The translations under genes and the position numbers were made by a program. DNA of 64,000 nt, from NCBI GenBank assembly GCA_963725155.1, contig CAVRXU010000002.1:682001-746000 (forward strand). The letters are read 5' to 3'. Shown here in pieces: positions 26,529 to 35,510 of this stretch. Under the pieces are notes generated by a model, which was given only the letters and a program-made list of their open reading frames with translations, was not told the origin of the DNA and made no database searches. Positions within the stretch are counted from its first letter, which is position 1. Every line of letters begins with the position of its first letter. Source of the stretch: DATDAH01 sp963725155 (GTDB lineage: Bacteria > Actinomycetota > Acidimicrobiia > Acidimicrobiales > DATDAH01).

Positions 26529-27796
26529 CCGATTCCGAGACATCGAGGTACGCCTTCCCGAAGGCCTTCGCGTGGGGCGCGGCCACCGCTGGCCATCAGA
26601 TCGAGGGGAACAACGTCAACTCTGATCTGTGGTTCATGGAGAACGTCGAGCCGACGATGTTCGTCGAGCGGTCCGGTGATGCGTGCGACAGCTACCACCG
26701 CTACGAGGAGGACATCGCCTTTCTCGCCGGGATCGGCCTCAACACGTACCGCTTCTCGATCGAGTGGGCGCGCATCGAGCCGACGCGCGACCACTTCTCG
26801 GTCGCCGAGTTGGATCACTACAAGCGCGTGATCGAGTGCTGCCACGCTCACGGCGTCGCCCCGGCGGTGACGTTCATCCATGGCGCCGCGCCGCGGTGGT
26901 TCGCCAGGGAGGGAGGCTGGCTCAACCCAGATGCTCCGGACCTGTTCGCCCGGTACTGCTCCAGGGCGGCGGGCGCCCTCGCCGATGGGATGGTCTACGG
27001 GTTCACGATCAACGAGCCCCAGGTCGGCAAGGTGTTTCGGGTCATCCCTGGTGCCGAGGCGTACTTCGGCCGTCAGGATCGGTTGTCGCTCGAGGCGCAC
27101 ACGGTGGCGGCGAAGATGCTTGACACAGAGCGTTTCGTGACGACGGACCATCCCGACCTCGACGGCATGACACCGCAGGTGATCGCCGGCCACGAGCAGG
27201 GCTACGCGGCGATCAAGGCCGAGCGCAGCGACCTGCCGGTGGGGGTCACGCTCTCGGTGACCGACTTCCAAGCAGGGGGTGACGGAAGCCCGTTCGAGGA
27301 GGTCCGCAGGAGCGCCTACGGCGAATGGCTGGACTCGATCGTGAGAGCCGGCGACTTCACAGGCGTGCAGACCTATCGGACCATCCGCATTCCCGGATCG
27401 GGGCCGGACTACCCGCCGTTGCCCACGCTCCCGTTCACGAAGGCCGACGACCCGCTCGCCGCGATCCAGCGCCCCGAGGCGCTGGGCAACACCGTCGAGT
27501 ACATCCACGAGCAGACCGGCAAGCCGGTGTTCGTGACCGAGAACGGCCTCGAGACCGAGGACGACGAGCGCCGCATCTGGTACATCGACGAAGCCCTCAA
27601 GGGGCTGCACGGGGCGATCGAACGGGGCGTACCCGTGCTGGGCTACATCCACTGGACCCTCCTCGACAACTTCGAGTGGACGCGCGGCTACGCCCCGAAG
27701 ATGGGCCTGGCCGCCGTCGATCGCACGACGTTCGCCCGTACCCCGAAGCCCAGCGCCGCTCACCTGGGCGCCATCGCCCGCCGCAACGCGGTCTAG
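26525..27796 (+). CDS. Glycoside hydrolase family 1 beta-glycosidase
   Basis: A 423-residue GH1 TIM-barrel enzyme, slightly shorter than the usual 440-470. It opens with PKAFAWGAATAGHQIEGNN, the acid/base is Glu164 in TINEPQ, and the nucleophile is Glu339 in VTENGLE; HWTLLDNFEWTRGY and GLAAVDRTTFARTPKPSA finish the family pattern. GH1 members cleave beta-glucosides, galactosides or related glycosides. There is no signal peptide, so it is cytoplasmic. The ATG overlaps the LarA-like gene stop (ATGA), making it the last gene of the operon that starts at 23914. The GC pattern seems slightly less extreme than in its neighbours, which hints at a different recent origin. Confidence 0.93.
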   Translation: MTDSETSRYAFPKAFAWGAATAGHQIEGNNVNSDLWFMENVEPTMFVERSGDACDSYHRYEEDIAFLAGIGLNTYRFSIEWARIEPTRDHFSVAELDHYKRVIECCHAHGVAPAVTFIHGAAPRWFAREGGWLNPDAPDLFARYCSRAAGALADGMVYGFTINEPQVGKVFRVIPGAEAYFGRQDRLSLEAHTVAAKMLDTERFVTTDHPDLDGMTPQVIAGHEQGYAAIKAERSDLPVGVTLSVTDFQAGGDGSPFEEVRRSAYGEWLDSIVRAGDFTGVQTYRTIRIPGSGPDYPPLPTLPFTKADDPLAAIQRPEALGNTVEYIHEQTGKPVFVTENGLETEDDERRIWYIDEALKGLHGAIERGVPVLGYIHWTLLDNFEWTRGYAPKMGLAAVDRTTFARTPKPSAAHLGAIARRNAV

Positions 27797-27811
27797 CCCT
27801 CGCCAGAACGC

Positions 27812-28786
27812 TCACTCGCCGGGGTAGACGACGCCGATCTGTCCCCGGATGTCGTCGAGGACGCCGGCGATGGCGACCGTCTCGTCCAGGGCCATGACCG
27901 GGCTCTCGGTCAGCCCCTCGGCCAGGCAGCGGTGGACCTCCTCCACCTCGAAGCGCAGCCCCTCGCCCTCGTAGCCGGCGTCGATGCGCTCAGGCCCGGC
28001 CGCTCCGGCAACCTCGAGCCACTCGGGGCAGTGCATGAACGCCGGCACCTGGATCCAGCCGTCGGTGCCGGCGATCCGGGCGGTGCACGCCATCGACACC
28101 TGCAACGCGGCCTTCACCACGCCGAGCCGGTCGCCGGGGTGGTGCAGGACCGCGGCGACCTGCTCGTCCACCCCGGTCGTGCCGATGACCCCTTCGGCGC
28201 TCACCCGGTCCGGGAGGCCGAGTACCAGGGTGCAGAGCTGCACCGGGTAGATCCCGAGGTCGAGCAGTGCTCCACCGCCTTGGGCGAGGTCGAAGTGGCG
28301 ATCGTCGGGAACCACGGGCGTCCGGTAGCCGAAGTCGGCCTCGACCAGCAGCGGCTCGCCTATCCGTCCTTCGCCCAGAATGTCCACCAACGCCCGGTAC
28401 GCAGGGAGGAAGCGGCTCCACATCGCCTCCATGCAGAACACCCCCTGGGCCCGGGCGGCGTCGACCATCCGCTGGGCCTGGCGGGCGTTGAGGGCGAAGG
28501 GCTTCTCGCACACGACGTGCTTGCCGGCCTCGACGAAGAGCAGGGTGTTCGCTTCGTGGTACGCGTGGGGCGTGGCCACGTAGACCGCGTCGACGTCGGG
28601 ATCCTCGGCCAGGGCCTCGTAGGCGCCGTAGCGGGCGGCGATCCCGAAGCGGTCGGCGTAGTCGTCCGCCCGCTCGATCGATCGTGACGCAACGGCCGTG
28701 ATCGCACCGCCGTCCACCATCGTCATGCCCTGAGCGAACGAGGTGGCGATCGCGCCGGGGCCGGCGACGCCCCAGCGAACGGTCAT
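27812..28786 (-). CDS. Gfo/Idh/MocA-family oxidoreductase
   Basis: A 324-residue dehydrogenase with N-terminal Rossmann motif WGVAGPGAIATSFAQGM, the diagnostic EKP motif in VVCEKPFALNARQ, and the C-terminal substrate domain with GGGALLDLGIYPVQL. Members oxidise or reduce sugars, inositols and sugar acids with NAD(P). The ATG at 28786 was chosen because the alignable Rossmann strand begins immediately after it. It lies 43 nt after the GH43 gene on the same strand, so the pair is probably an operon for handling a pentose or similar sugar. The exact substrate is unknown. Confidence 0.9.
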   Translation of the reverse strand: MTVRWGVAGPGAIATSFAQGMTMVDGGAITAVASRSIERADDYADRFGIAARYGAYEALAEDPDVDAVYVATPHAYHEANTLLFVEAGKHVVCEKPFALNARQAQRMVDAARAQGVFCMEAMWSRFLPAYRALVDILGEGRIGEPLLVEADFGYRTPVVPDDRHFDLAQGGGALLDLGIYPVQLCTLVLGLPDRVSAEGVIGTTGVDEQVAAVLHHPGDRLGVVKAALQVSMACTARIAGTDGWIQVPAFMHCPEWLEVAGAAGPERIDAGYEGEGLRFEVEEVHRCLAEGLTESPVMALDETVAIAGVLDDIRGQIGVVYPGE

Positions 28787-28829
28787 CTGATGACGCGAGA
28801 CAGTGGTCGTATCAGGTCGGCTTCCCAGG

Positions 28830-30314
28830 TCATTCGATCTCCTCGTAGTCGAACCAGTCGAACGCGGCATCGCCCCCGACGGCGTACAGCCCGAGCACTC
28901 GGCCGATGAACCCGCCGGTCATCTCGGTGGAGAGGAAGCGACCGTCGATCTCGGCCAGCGCCTCGAACGTGCCGTCGTCGTGCTCGAACCCGAGGGTGAC
29001 GGTGTCGGAACCGTGGGGGTGCGGACCGGTCTCGATGCGCAGGACGACCGGCCCACCAGGGGCGGGGGCCTCGCCCAGCTCGACGTCGAAGGGCCCGGCG
29101 AGCGCCCGGGCGATGACCCGCTCGCCACGGACGGCGACCTCGTAGTGGGCCGTGTTGTCCAGGTAGACGGCGAGGCCCGCCTCCGACGACGAGCCGGGGT
29201 CGACGAGCGCCCGCGCCCGGCACCCGTGGTGCTGCTGGCGGCGCCCGACGAGCACCGGGGTCTCGTCGTCGAGCGTGGCGTCGGTCCCGTGCACCGTGAG
29301 CCAGCCGGGGCGCGTCTCGAGCGACGCCACGTCCGTCGGGTGACGGCGGACGGCGATCCAGCGCGGGTCCAGGGTCGTCTCGTCGAAGTCGTCCCGGCCG
29401 CCGAGCCTGACCGGTGCGGGCGGTCCCGGCGGGCGCTGGTCGACCTCGAGCTCGACGGGCTCGGCCACCGGCCAGCCGTCGACCCACTCGACCGGGGTGA
29501 GGAACGTCTCGCGGCCGAGCACGTGGAAGCCGTCGTTCATGCCCCGGGGCCGGGTGCCGAGCAGGACCAGCCACGAGGAGCCGTCGGGGGCGTCGACGAG
29601 GTCGGCGTGGCCGGTGTTCTGGATCGGTCGGTCGGTGCTGCGGTGGCTGAGGATCGGATTGGCCGGGCATCCTTCCCACGGGCCGGCGGGGGAGGGGCCG
29701 CGGGCGATGGAGACGGCGTGGCCGGTGTGGGTCCCGCCCTCGGCGATGAGCAGGTACCAGGTGCCGTCCCGCTGGTAGAGGTGCGGGGCCTCCGGGTACT
29801 GCAGGCCTGTCCCCGACCAGGTCGGTTCAGGGCCGTCGAGCACCTCGCCGGTGGTGTCGTCGATGCGGCACCGGGCGATGCCGTCGGGGCCCCGGGAGAA
29901 GTGGACCCAGCAGTTCCCGTCGTCGTCCCAGGACAGGTCGGGGTCGATGCCGGCGACCTCGACGAAGGTCGGGTCGGACCACGGCCCCTCCGGATCCTCG
30001 GCGGTGACGAAGAAGTTGTGGGCACCGTTGTCGGTGGCGTTGGTCGTGATCATCCAGAACCGGCCGTCGTGGTGGCGAAGGGTCGGGGCATAGACCCCCA
30101 TCGACGCCCAACCAAGGGTCGCGGTGAGGTCGAGCTGGGACGGCCGGTCGAGCACGTTGCCGATCTGCTCCCAGTCGACGAGGTTCCGTGACCGGAAGAT
30201 CGGGACACCCGGGAACCAGGTGAACGTCGAGGTCACCAGGAAGAACTCGTCGCCGACCCGGCAGGCGCTCGGATCCGGATGGAAGCCGGGAATGACCGGG
30301 TTGGAGTAGCCCAC
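28830..30314 (-). CDS. Glycoside hydrolase family 43 (beta-xylosidase/arabinofuranosidase type)
   Basis: The 494-residue protein has the five-bladed propeller of GH43: base Asp14 in NPVIPGFHPDPS, the pKa-modulating Asp in GIDPDLSWDDDG (about residue 125), and the acid Glu in QYPEAPHLY. The C-terminal 180 residues form a concanavalin-like domain typical of beta-xylosidases. There is no signal peptide, so it would act on imported xylo- or arabino-oligosaccharides. The start is GTG at 30314. It is divergent from the crotonase gene, and the small gap holds a TGACR-type palindrome (30327-30339), though that site probably serves the crotonase side. Confidence 0.9.
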   Translation of the reverse strand: MGYSNPVIPGFHPDPSACRVGDEFFLVTSTFTWFPGVPIFRSRNLVDWEQIGNVLDRPSQLDLTATLGWASMGVYAPTLRHHDGRFWMITTNATDNGAHNFFVTAEDPEGPWSDPTFVEVAGIDPDLSWDDDGNCWVHFSRGPDGIARCRIDDTTGEVLDGPEPTWSGTGLQYPEAPHLYQRDGTWYLLIAEGGTHTGHAVSIARGPSPAGPWEGCPANPILSHRSTDRPIQNTGHADLVDAPDGSSWLVLLGTRPRGMNDGFHVLGRETFLTPVEWVDGWPVAEPVELEVDQRPPGPPAPVRLGGRDDFDETTLDPRWIAVRRHPTDVASLETRPGWLTVHGTDATLDDETPVLVGRRQQHHGCRARALVDPGSSSEAGLAVYLDNTAHYEVAVRGERVIARALAGPFDVELGEAPAPGGPVVLRIETGPHPHGSDTVTLGFEHDDGTFEALAEIDGRFLSTEMTGGFIGRVLGLYAVGGDAAFDWFDYEEIE

Positions 30315-30326
30315 CTCACCTCACAT

Positions 30327-30339
30327 TGACACCGTGTCA
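30327..30339. promoter_or_regulatory. TetR-type operator 2a
   Basis: TGACACCGTGTCA is a 6-bp inverted repeat around one base, ending 9 bp before the crotonase ATG and 12 bp from the GH43 GTG. It belongs to a set with the pattern TGACRNNNYGTCA (also 34217, 40846 and 57796, and a weak copy at 50356). The flanks TT or CT before and GAA after are also shared by most members. Confidence 0.7.
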
Positions 30340-30348
30340 GAATGCCCC

Positions 30349-31176
30349 ATGGCAGCCGACGAGTTCGAGACGATCACCTTCGAGGTTCGGGATCACGTCG
30401 CCTGGATCACCCTAAACCGGCCCGACGTCATGAACGCCTTCAACTTCGCCATGCAGATGGAGCTGCGTAAGGCGTGGTTGGACGTGCGCCTGGACGACGA
30501 CATCCGGGTCGCCGTGCTGACCGGGGCCGGCGAGAAGGCGTTCTGCAGTGGCATCGACCGCAGCGAGTTCGGCCCGCTGAGCGAGGTGGCCGAAGACGAC
30601 CACCTCCGCCAGTACGTGGAGAGCAGCCCCAGCTATGACCCGGTCGGCGAGAACCTGTCGCCCAAGTCCGGGCTCCAGTGCTGGAAGCCGATCGTGGCCG
30701 CGGTGAACGGCGTCGCCGCCGGGGGCGCCCTCTACATGCTGGGTGAGGCCGACATCATCATCTGCTCGGAGAACGCCACGTTCTTCGACCCCCACGTGTC
30801 CTTCGCCATGGTGTCGGCCTACGAGTCGGTCCTCATGGCCCACCGCATGCCGCTGGGCGAGGTGCTGCGCATGCAGTTGCTCGGGACCTACGAGCGCATG
30901 TCCGCCGAGCGGGCGCTCCAGATCGGGCTGGTGTCCGAGGTCCTTCCGCAGGCCGAGCTGCTCGACGCCGCCGGCCGCATCGCCGAGGCCGTGGCCGCCC
31001 AGTCGCCGTCGGCCGTGCAGGGCACGATCCGGGCCACCTGGGCCGCCCACGAGCACGGCCGGACCGCCGCCCTCCAGCTCGGCCCCCGCTTCCTGGACAT
31101 GGTCGACACCAAGGACTTCGACGACATGCAGGCCGCCTTCATGTCCGGCAAGCGCGTCGAGACCCGCATCCGCTGA
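30349..31176 (+). CDS. Crotonase-fold (enoyl-CoA hydratase/isomerase family) protein lacking the usual Glu pair
   Basis: A 275-residue crotonase with AWITLNRPDVMNAFN, the oxyanion-hole loops GEKAFCSGID and NGVAAGGALYM, and FFDPHVSFAMVSAYESV. In rat crotonase the two catalytic Glu lie in GGGCEL and QPEI; here the equivalent positions read GGALY and DPHV, so neither Glu is present and simple hydration is unlikely. It may act as an isomerase, hydrolase or C-C-bond enzyme. ATG 30349 is preferred over the GTG at 30334, which lies inside the operator. No ribosome site is visible, consistent with a leaderless message. A close paralogue lies at 53365. Confidence 0.85.
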   Translation: MAADEFETITFEVRDHVAWITLNRPDVMNAFNFAMQMELRKAWLDVRLDDDIRVAVLTGAGEKAFCSGIDRSEFGPLSEVAEDDHLRQYVESSPSYDPVGENLSPKSGLQCWKPIVAAVNGVAAGGALYMLGEADIIICSENATFFDPHVSFAMVSAYESVLMAHRMPLGEVLRMQLLGTYERMSAERALQIGLVSEVLPQAELLDAAGRIAEAVAAQSPSAVQGTIRATWAAHEHGRTAALQLGPRFLDMVDTKDFDDMQAAFMSGKRVETRIR

Positions 31177-31474
31177 CCGATCACGGCTGGCCCGCGGCTG
31201 GACGAACCGATGGCGACCAAGGGGGCCGGCCCCGTCGGGCTGGCCTCGGCGGTGCCCTTCCGGCCTCTGTCGCCACCCTCCGTGACCATTTGCCGGGTTT
31301 CGGGCCACCCCGTCGTTCTGGCACCCGATCCTCCGCCCATAGGCGGAGGATCAGGTGCCAGAACGGGAGAGGGTCACCACCGGTGGATGGGGATTCGAAG
31401 GCGCTGGGGTGCCCCCGACGACGGGCAGCCCGACCCCACGCCCCGTGGTTGCCTCGGTGTGTTGCTCCAGCCGG
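31177..31474. other. Non-coding gap between convergent crotonase and P450 genes
   Basis: I see no convincing gene in this 298-bp gap. It contains the first copy of the 52-nt palindromic repeat (31314-31365), which may end transcription from both sides. The rest shows no recognised motif. Confidence 0.5.
31314..31365. repeat. 52-nt intergenic palindrome, copy 1
   Basis: The left arm starts CGTTCTGGCACC and the right arm ends GGTGCCAGAACG; inner arms GATCCTCCGCC and GGCGGAGGATC also pair, giving a stem of 24 pairs with one C/A mismatch and a 4-base loop. It lies between convergent genes. Five other copies of exactly the same length occur at 37507, 41916, 50386, 54198 and 55820. Confidence 0.85.
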
Positions 31475-32707
31475 TCAGGCCAGCCGGTAGCGCACGGGCA
31501 GGTGCTTGAGGCTGCCGTTCACAATGGACTCGAGGCGCACGACCGGGCCGGCGACCTCGAAGCCCTCGAAGCGCTCCACCAGCAGGCGGAAGATCACGTC
31601 CAGCTCCACCCGGGCGAGGTGGGCGCCCATGCAGAAGTGCTCACCGAAGCCGAACGCGAGGTGGGGGTTGGGGCGCCGGTCGACCCGGAAGGTGAAGGGG
31701 TCGTCGAACACGTCCTCGTCCCGGTTCGCCGAGGCGAAGAAGATGGCCACCTGCTCACCGGCGCGGATCGTCACCCCGCGGACCTCGGTGTCCTCGGTCG
31801 CCGTACGGGTGAAGTGGCTGATCGGGCTGACCCAGCGCAGGATCTCCTCGGCGGCGTCCGGGACGAGCTCGGGATCGGCCCGGAGCTTCGCCCACTCGCC
31901 GGGGTGTTCGATGAGGGCCAGGAGGCCCCCGCTGATGGCGTTGCGCGTCGTCTCGTTGCCGGCCTCGACCAGGAGCTCGCAGTAGGAGACCAGCTCCTCC
32001 TCGGTGAGCGGGGTCCCGTCGATGTCGGCTCGCATCAGCTCGCTGACGAGGTCGTCCTGGGGCTCGCGCCGCCGCTCCTCGACCAGCGCCCCGAAGTAGG
32101 CGTGAAGCTCGCCCCTCGCCCGCTTGATCGTCTGGCCCGGTGACTCGCCCTCCCGGCGGTACTCGGGATCGTTCTTGCCGATCACCTCGTTGGTCCAGCG
32201 GTGCAGGAGCCCGACATCTTCGCGCCGCACCCCGAGCGTCCAGGCGATGACGGCCAAGGGGAAGGGCGCGGCGATCAGGTCGACGAAGTCGACCTCGCCC
32301 TCGGTCCCCCCGGCGACCATGTCGTCCACCAGGTCGATGGCGATGCGCTCGATGTCGGCCCGGCGGGCCCGCATGGCCTTGGGGGTGAACCGGGGGCTGG
32401 CGACCCGGCGCAGGGGGCCGTGCCGGGGCGGGTCGAGCACGACGAGGACGTCGGAGTGGAAGTCGGGCTGGTTCGGTCGCCGCAGCGTGATCCCCCGGGC
32501 GCTGGAGTAGCGCTGCGGCTGGGCCGCGACCTGCTGGACGTCGGCGTGCTTGGTGATGGCCCAGAACGGCTCGTAGTCGGGCGACTCGATGAGGGTCACG
32601 GGCGCCTCGGCCCGCATCCGGGCCCAGAGCTCGTGGGGGTAGCCCCGCTGGCCGTAGCGCGCCGGATCGACCAGCTCCTGCGGGTCGATCACGGCGGCCC
32701 CGGTCAC
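31475..32707 (-). CDS. Cytochrome P450
   Basis: A 410-residue soluble bacterial P450. The I-helix oxygen-binding motif is AGNETTRN, the K-helix ExxR is in AAEEILRW, and the haem-thiolate loop is FGFGEHFCMGAHLAR with Cys359. It would hydroxylate or oxidatively cleave a lipophilic substrate with electrons from a ferredoxin, which is not encoded nearby. The GTG start overlaps the aldehyde dehydrogenase stop (GTGA), so the two are co-translated from the promoter with operator 2b. The EPFWAITKHADVQQVAAQPQ N-terminus resembles actinobacterial P450s for steroids, terpenoids and fatty acids, but the substrate cannot be fixed. Confidence 0.93.
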   Translation of the reverse strand: MTGAAVIDPQELVDPARYGQRGYPHELWARMRAEAPVTLIESPDYEPFWAITKHADVQQVAAQPQRYSSARGITLRRPNQPDFHSDVLVVLDPPRHGPLRRVASPRFTPKAMRARRADIERIAIDLVDDMVAGGTEGEVDFVDLIAAPFPLAVIAWTLGVRREDVGLLHRWTNEVIGKNDPEYRREGESPGQTIKRARGELHAYFGALVEERRREPQDDLVSELMRADIDGTPLTEEELVSYCELLVEAGNETTRNAISGGLLALIEHPGEWAKLRADPELVPDAAEEILRWVSPISHFTRTATEDTEVRGVTIRAGEQVAIFFASANRDEDVFDDPFTFRVDRRPNPHLAFGFGEHFCMGAHLARVELDVIFRLLVERFEGFEVAGPVVRLESIVNGSLKHLPVRYRLA

Positions 32708-34173
32708 GGCCGTCCCGCCGACCAGGTGACGGTCTTGAGCTGGGCGTACTCCAGCAGGCCGTAGTCGCCGTACTCCCTTCCGATGCCGGATTGCTTGTAG
32801 CCGCCGAAGGGACCGGCCAGGTTGGGCCCGCCCCCGCCGCCGTTGATCGAGACGGTGCCGGCCTGGATGCGCTGGGCCAGCTCCCACGCCCGGACCGGGT
32901 CGGGGTGCCAGACCGAAGCGGCCAGCCCGTAGCGGCTGTCGTTGGCGATGCGGACCCCCTCGTCCTCGCCGTCGAAGGGGATGGCGACACCGACGGGCCC
33001 GAAGATCTCGTCCTGGGCCACGCTCATCGAGCTGTCGACATCGGCGAACAGGGTGGGCTCGAAGAACCAGCCCCGGTCCAGGTCCGGCGGTCGGTTGCCG
33101 CCGCAGGCCAGCCGGGCCCCCTCGGCCGTCCCGGCGGCGACGTAGGCCTCGACCCGGTCCCGCTGGGCCTCGTGGATGAGCGGGCCCATCATGGTGGTGC
33201 GCTCGGTCGGGTCGCCGACGGTCACCTTGGCCAGCGAGGCCTCCATGCGCTCGACCACCTCGTCGTAGATGCTGCGGTCGGCCAGGATCCGGGTGGGCAG
33301 CGCACAGCCCTGGCCGGCGTGGATGGTGAAGCCCGCCGCCGCCGAGGCCGCGAACTTGGCGACGTCGCTGCCCGCGAAGGCGATGTTGGGGGACTTGCCC
33401 CCCAGCTCCAGGAGGACCTTCTTCAGGCCCTCGGCCGCCTGGCCCATGATCTTCTTGCCCACGAGGTCCGAGCCGGTGAACGAGATCATGTCGACCGCCG
33501 GGTGGGTGGTGAGGTGCTCGCCGGCCTCGACGTCGCCGGTGACCACGTTCAGGACACCGGGGGGCAGGCCGGCCTCGTCGGCGATCTCGCCGAGGACGAA
33601 CGCCTCCAGCGGCGTGAACGGCGACGGCTTGAGCACCACGCTGTTGCCCATCGCCAGCGCGGGCACGACCTTGGACAGGTTCAGGTACAGCGGGAAGTTG
33701 AACGGGGTGATGGCGGCGACCACCCCGATGGCCTCCTTGACGATGACGCCCTGGCCCAGCCCGCGGGCCCCGGCCTGGACCGGCAGGGGTTCCTGGACGG
33801 GGAAGCTCGCCGTCCGCTCGGCCATCCACTGGGCGTAGCGGAAGCCGGTGTCGAACTGGAGGGCGTCGGCGACCCAGCGGGCCGGGCCGGCCTCGGCGAT
33901 GATCAGGTCGACCAGCGCGGCCTTCCGGTCGGCCACCACCTGGGTGAACCGCAGGAGAGCGTCGGACCGCTCCCGGGGGGTCATCCGGGCCCACGGCCCC
34001 TCTTCGAAGGCCAGTCGGGCCGCGGCCACGGCCCGGTCGACGTCGGCGATAGACGCCTGCGGGACCTGCCCGATGGCCTCCTCGGTGGCCGGGTTGATCA
34101 CGTCGAGGGCCTCGTCGCTCTCGGCGCCCACCCATTCGCCGCCGATGTAGAGGTCGTAGGAGGTCGTGGCCAT
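32704..34173 (-). CDS. Aldehyde dehydrogenase
   Basis: A 489-residue ALDH with DLYIGGEWV at the start, ITPFNFPLYLN, the FTGSDLVGKK cofactor turn, LELGGKSPN with the base Glu, and the catalytic Cys in HAGQGCALPTR; EIFGPVGVAIPF and FGGYKQSGIGREYG complete it. It is a normal-length, apparently functional enzyme. The ATG start is divergent from the P450 gene at 34244, and the 70-bp gap holds operator 2b. With the overlapping P450 gene it forms a two-gene unit in which a P450-derived alcohol, once oxidised to an aldehyde, would be converted to the acid. Confidence 0.94.
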   Translation of the reverse strand: MATTSYDLYIGGEWVGAESDEALDVINPATEEAIGQVPQASIADVDRAVAAARLAFEEGPWARMTPRERSDALLRFTQVVADRKAALVDLIIAEAGPARWVADALQFDTGFRYAQWMAERTASFPVQEPLPVQAGARGLGQGVIVKEAIGVVAAITPFNFPLYLNLSKVVPALAMGNSVVLKPSPFTPLEAFVLGEIADEAGLPPGVLNVVTGDVEAGEHLTTHPAVDMISFTGSDLVGKKIMGQAAEGLKKVLLELGGKSPNIAFAGSDVAKFAASAAAGFTIHAGQGCALPTRILADRSIYDEVVERMEASLAKVTVGDPTERTTMMGPLIHEAQRDRVEAYVAAGTAEGARLACGGNRPPDLDRGWFFEPTLFADVDSSMSVAQDEIFGPVGVAIPFDGEDEGVRIANDSRYGLAASVWHPDPVRAWELAQRIQAGTVSINGGGGGPNLAGPFGGYKQSGIGREYGDYGLLEYAQLKTVTWSAGRP

Positions 34174-34216
34174 CAGGCTCCTGTTCTCACGCGCCTAAGC
34201 TCAGGCGCACCGATTT

Positions 34217-34229
34217 TGACGTGACGTCA
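34217..34229. promoter_or_regulatory. TetR-type operator 2b (divergent)
   Basis: TGACGTGACGTCA is a 6-bp inverted repeat around one base, flanked by TTT and GAAA. It lies between the aldehyde dehydrogenase/P450 unit (minus) and the P450-P450-thioesterase unit (plus), 14 bp before the latter's ATG. It fits the TGACRNNNYGTCA set. Confidence 0.7.
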
Positions 34230-34243
34230 GAAAGTTAGTCCAC

Positions 34244-35510
34244 ATGACGGTGACCGACTTCTCGAGCGTGAACTGGTTCCGGGACCGGGACGTCTACGAC
34301 GACCCCTACCCGTACTACGACTGGGTGCGCAGCCAGCACACCGTCTGGCAGGAGCCGAACTACGGCGTCTACTTCGTCACCGGCTACGAGGAGGCGATCG
34401 CCGTCTACAACGGTCCCGACCGCTTCTCGTCGTGCAACGCGGTCGCGGGACCGTTCGTGAAGTTCTCGGTCCCGCCCGAGGGCGACGACATCACCGACCA
34501 CATCGAGCGCTACCGCGACGAGCTGCCCTTCTCCGACCAGCTGCCGACCTTCGATCCGCCGATGCACACCGACCACCGGTCGCTGATGATGCGGCTGATC
34601 ACGCCGAAGCGGCTGAACGAGAACGAGGAGTTCATGTGGCGCCTCGCCGACCGCCAGCTCGACGCCATCCTCGCCGCCGGCGGCCGCTGCGAGTTCCTCC
34701 ACGACTACGCCGAGCCGTTCACCCTGCTGGTCATCGCCGACCTCGAGGGCGTGCCCGAAGCTGACCACGGCCTGTTCCGGGACCGGCTGTCCACCCTGCC
34801 GGGGGCGGCGGGGGGCGAGCACAAGCCGCTCGAGTTCCTCTACGACAAGTTCACCGAGTACATCGAAGACCGCCGACAGGACCCCCGGGCCGACGTGATG
34901 AGCGGCCTCGCCACCGCCACCTTCCCGGACGGGTCGACGCCCGAGGTCAAGGACGCCGCCCTCCTCGCCGCCAACCTCTTCGCCGGCGGCCAGGAGACCA
35001 CCGTCCGCCTCCTGTCGTTCGCCGTGCGGATGCTGGGCGACCGCCCCGACCTGCAGGCCCAGGTGCGGGAGGACCGCAGCCTGATCCCCAACTTCATCGA
35101 GGAGACCCTGCGGCTGGAGAGCCCGCTGCGGGGCCAGTTCCGCATGGCCAAGGTGCCCACGACGCTGGCCGGCGTGGAGATCCCGGTGGGGGCCACGCTG
35201 ATGATCATGCCCGGCGCCGCGAACCGTGACCCGCGGACGTTCGAGGACCCAAGCGCCTTCGACCTCCACCGCGCCAACGCTCGCCGGCACATCGCCTTCG
35301 GGCACGGCCCCCACACCTGCGCCGGCGCCCCGCTGGCCCGGGCCGAGGGGAAGGTGACCCTCAACCGCCTCTTCGACCAGACCGCCGATCTCACCATCGA
35401 CGAGGAGGTGCACGGTCCCGCCGGGGGCCCGTCGCTACGACTACCTGCCGACGTTCTTCCTCCGGGGTCTCACCAACCTCCACGTCGAGCTCACCCCCGC
35501 GGACGGATGA
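34244..35510 (+). pseudogene. Cytochrome P450 with a +1 frameshift near its 3' end
   Basis: The first about 393 codons encode a standard P450: I-helix AGGQETTVRL, ExxR in IEETLRLES, and haem loop FGHGPHTCAGAPLAR with Cys359. At 35423-35427 a run of five G appears to hold one extra base. Deleting it restores the normal ending RRYDYLPTFFLRGLTNLHVE and a stop at 35508-35510 that overlaps the next P450's ATG (ATGA). As given, the frame instead runs into the next gene and would read as an 816-residue double P450. I regard that fusion as an artefact. It is the first gene of a P450-P450-thioesterase operon behind operator 2b. The substrate is unknown. Confidence 0.85.
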
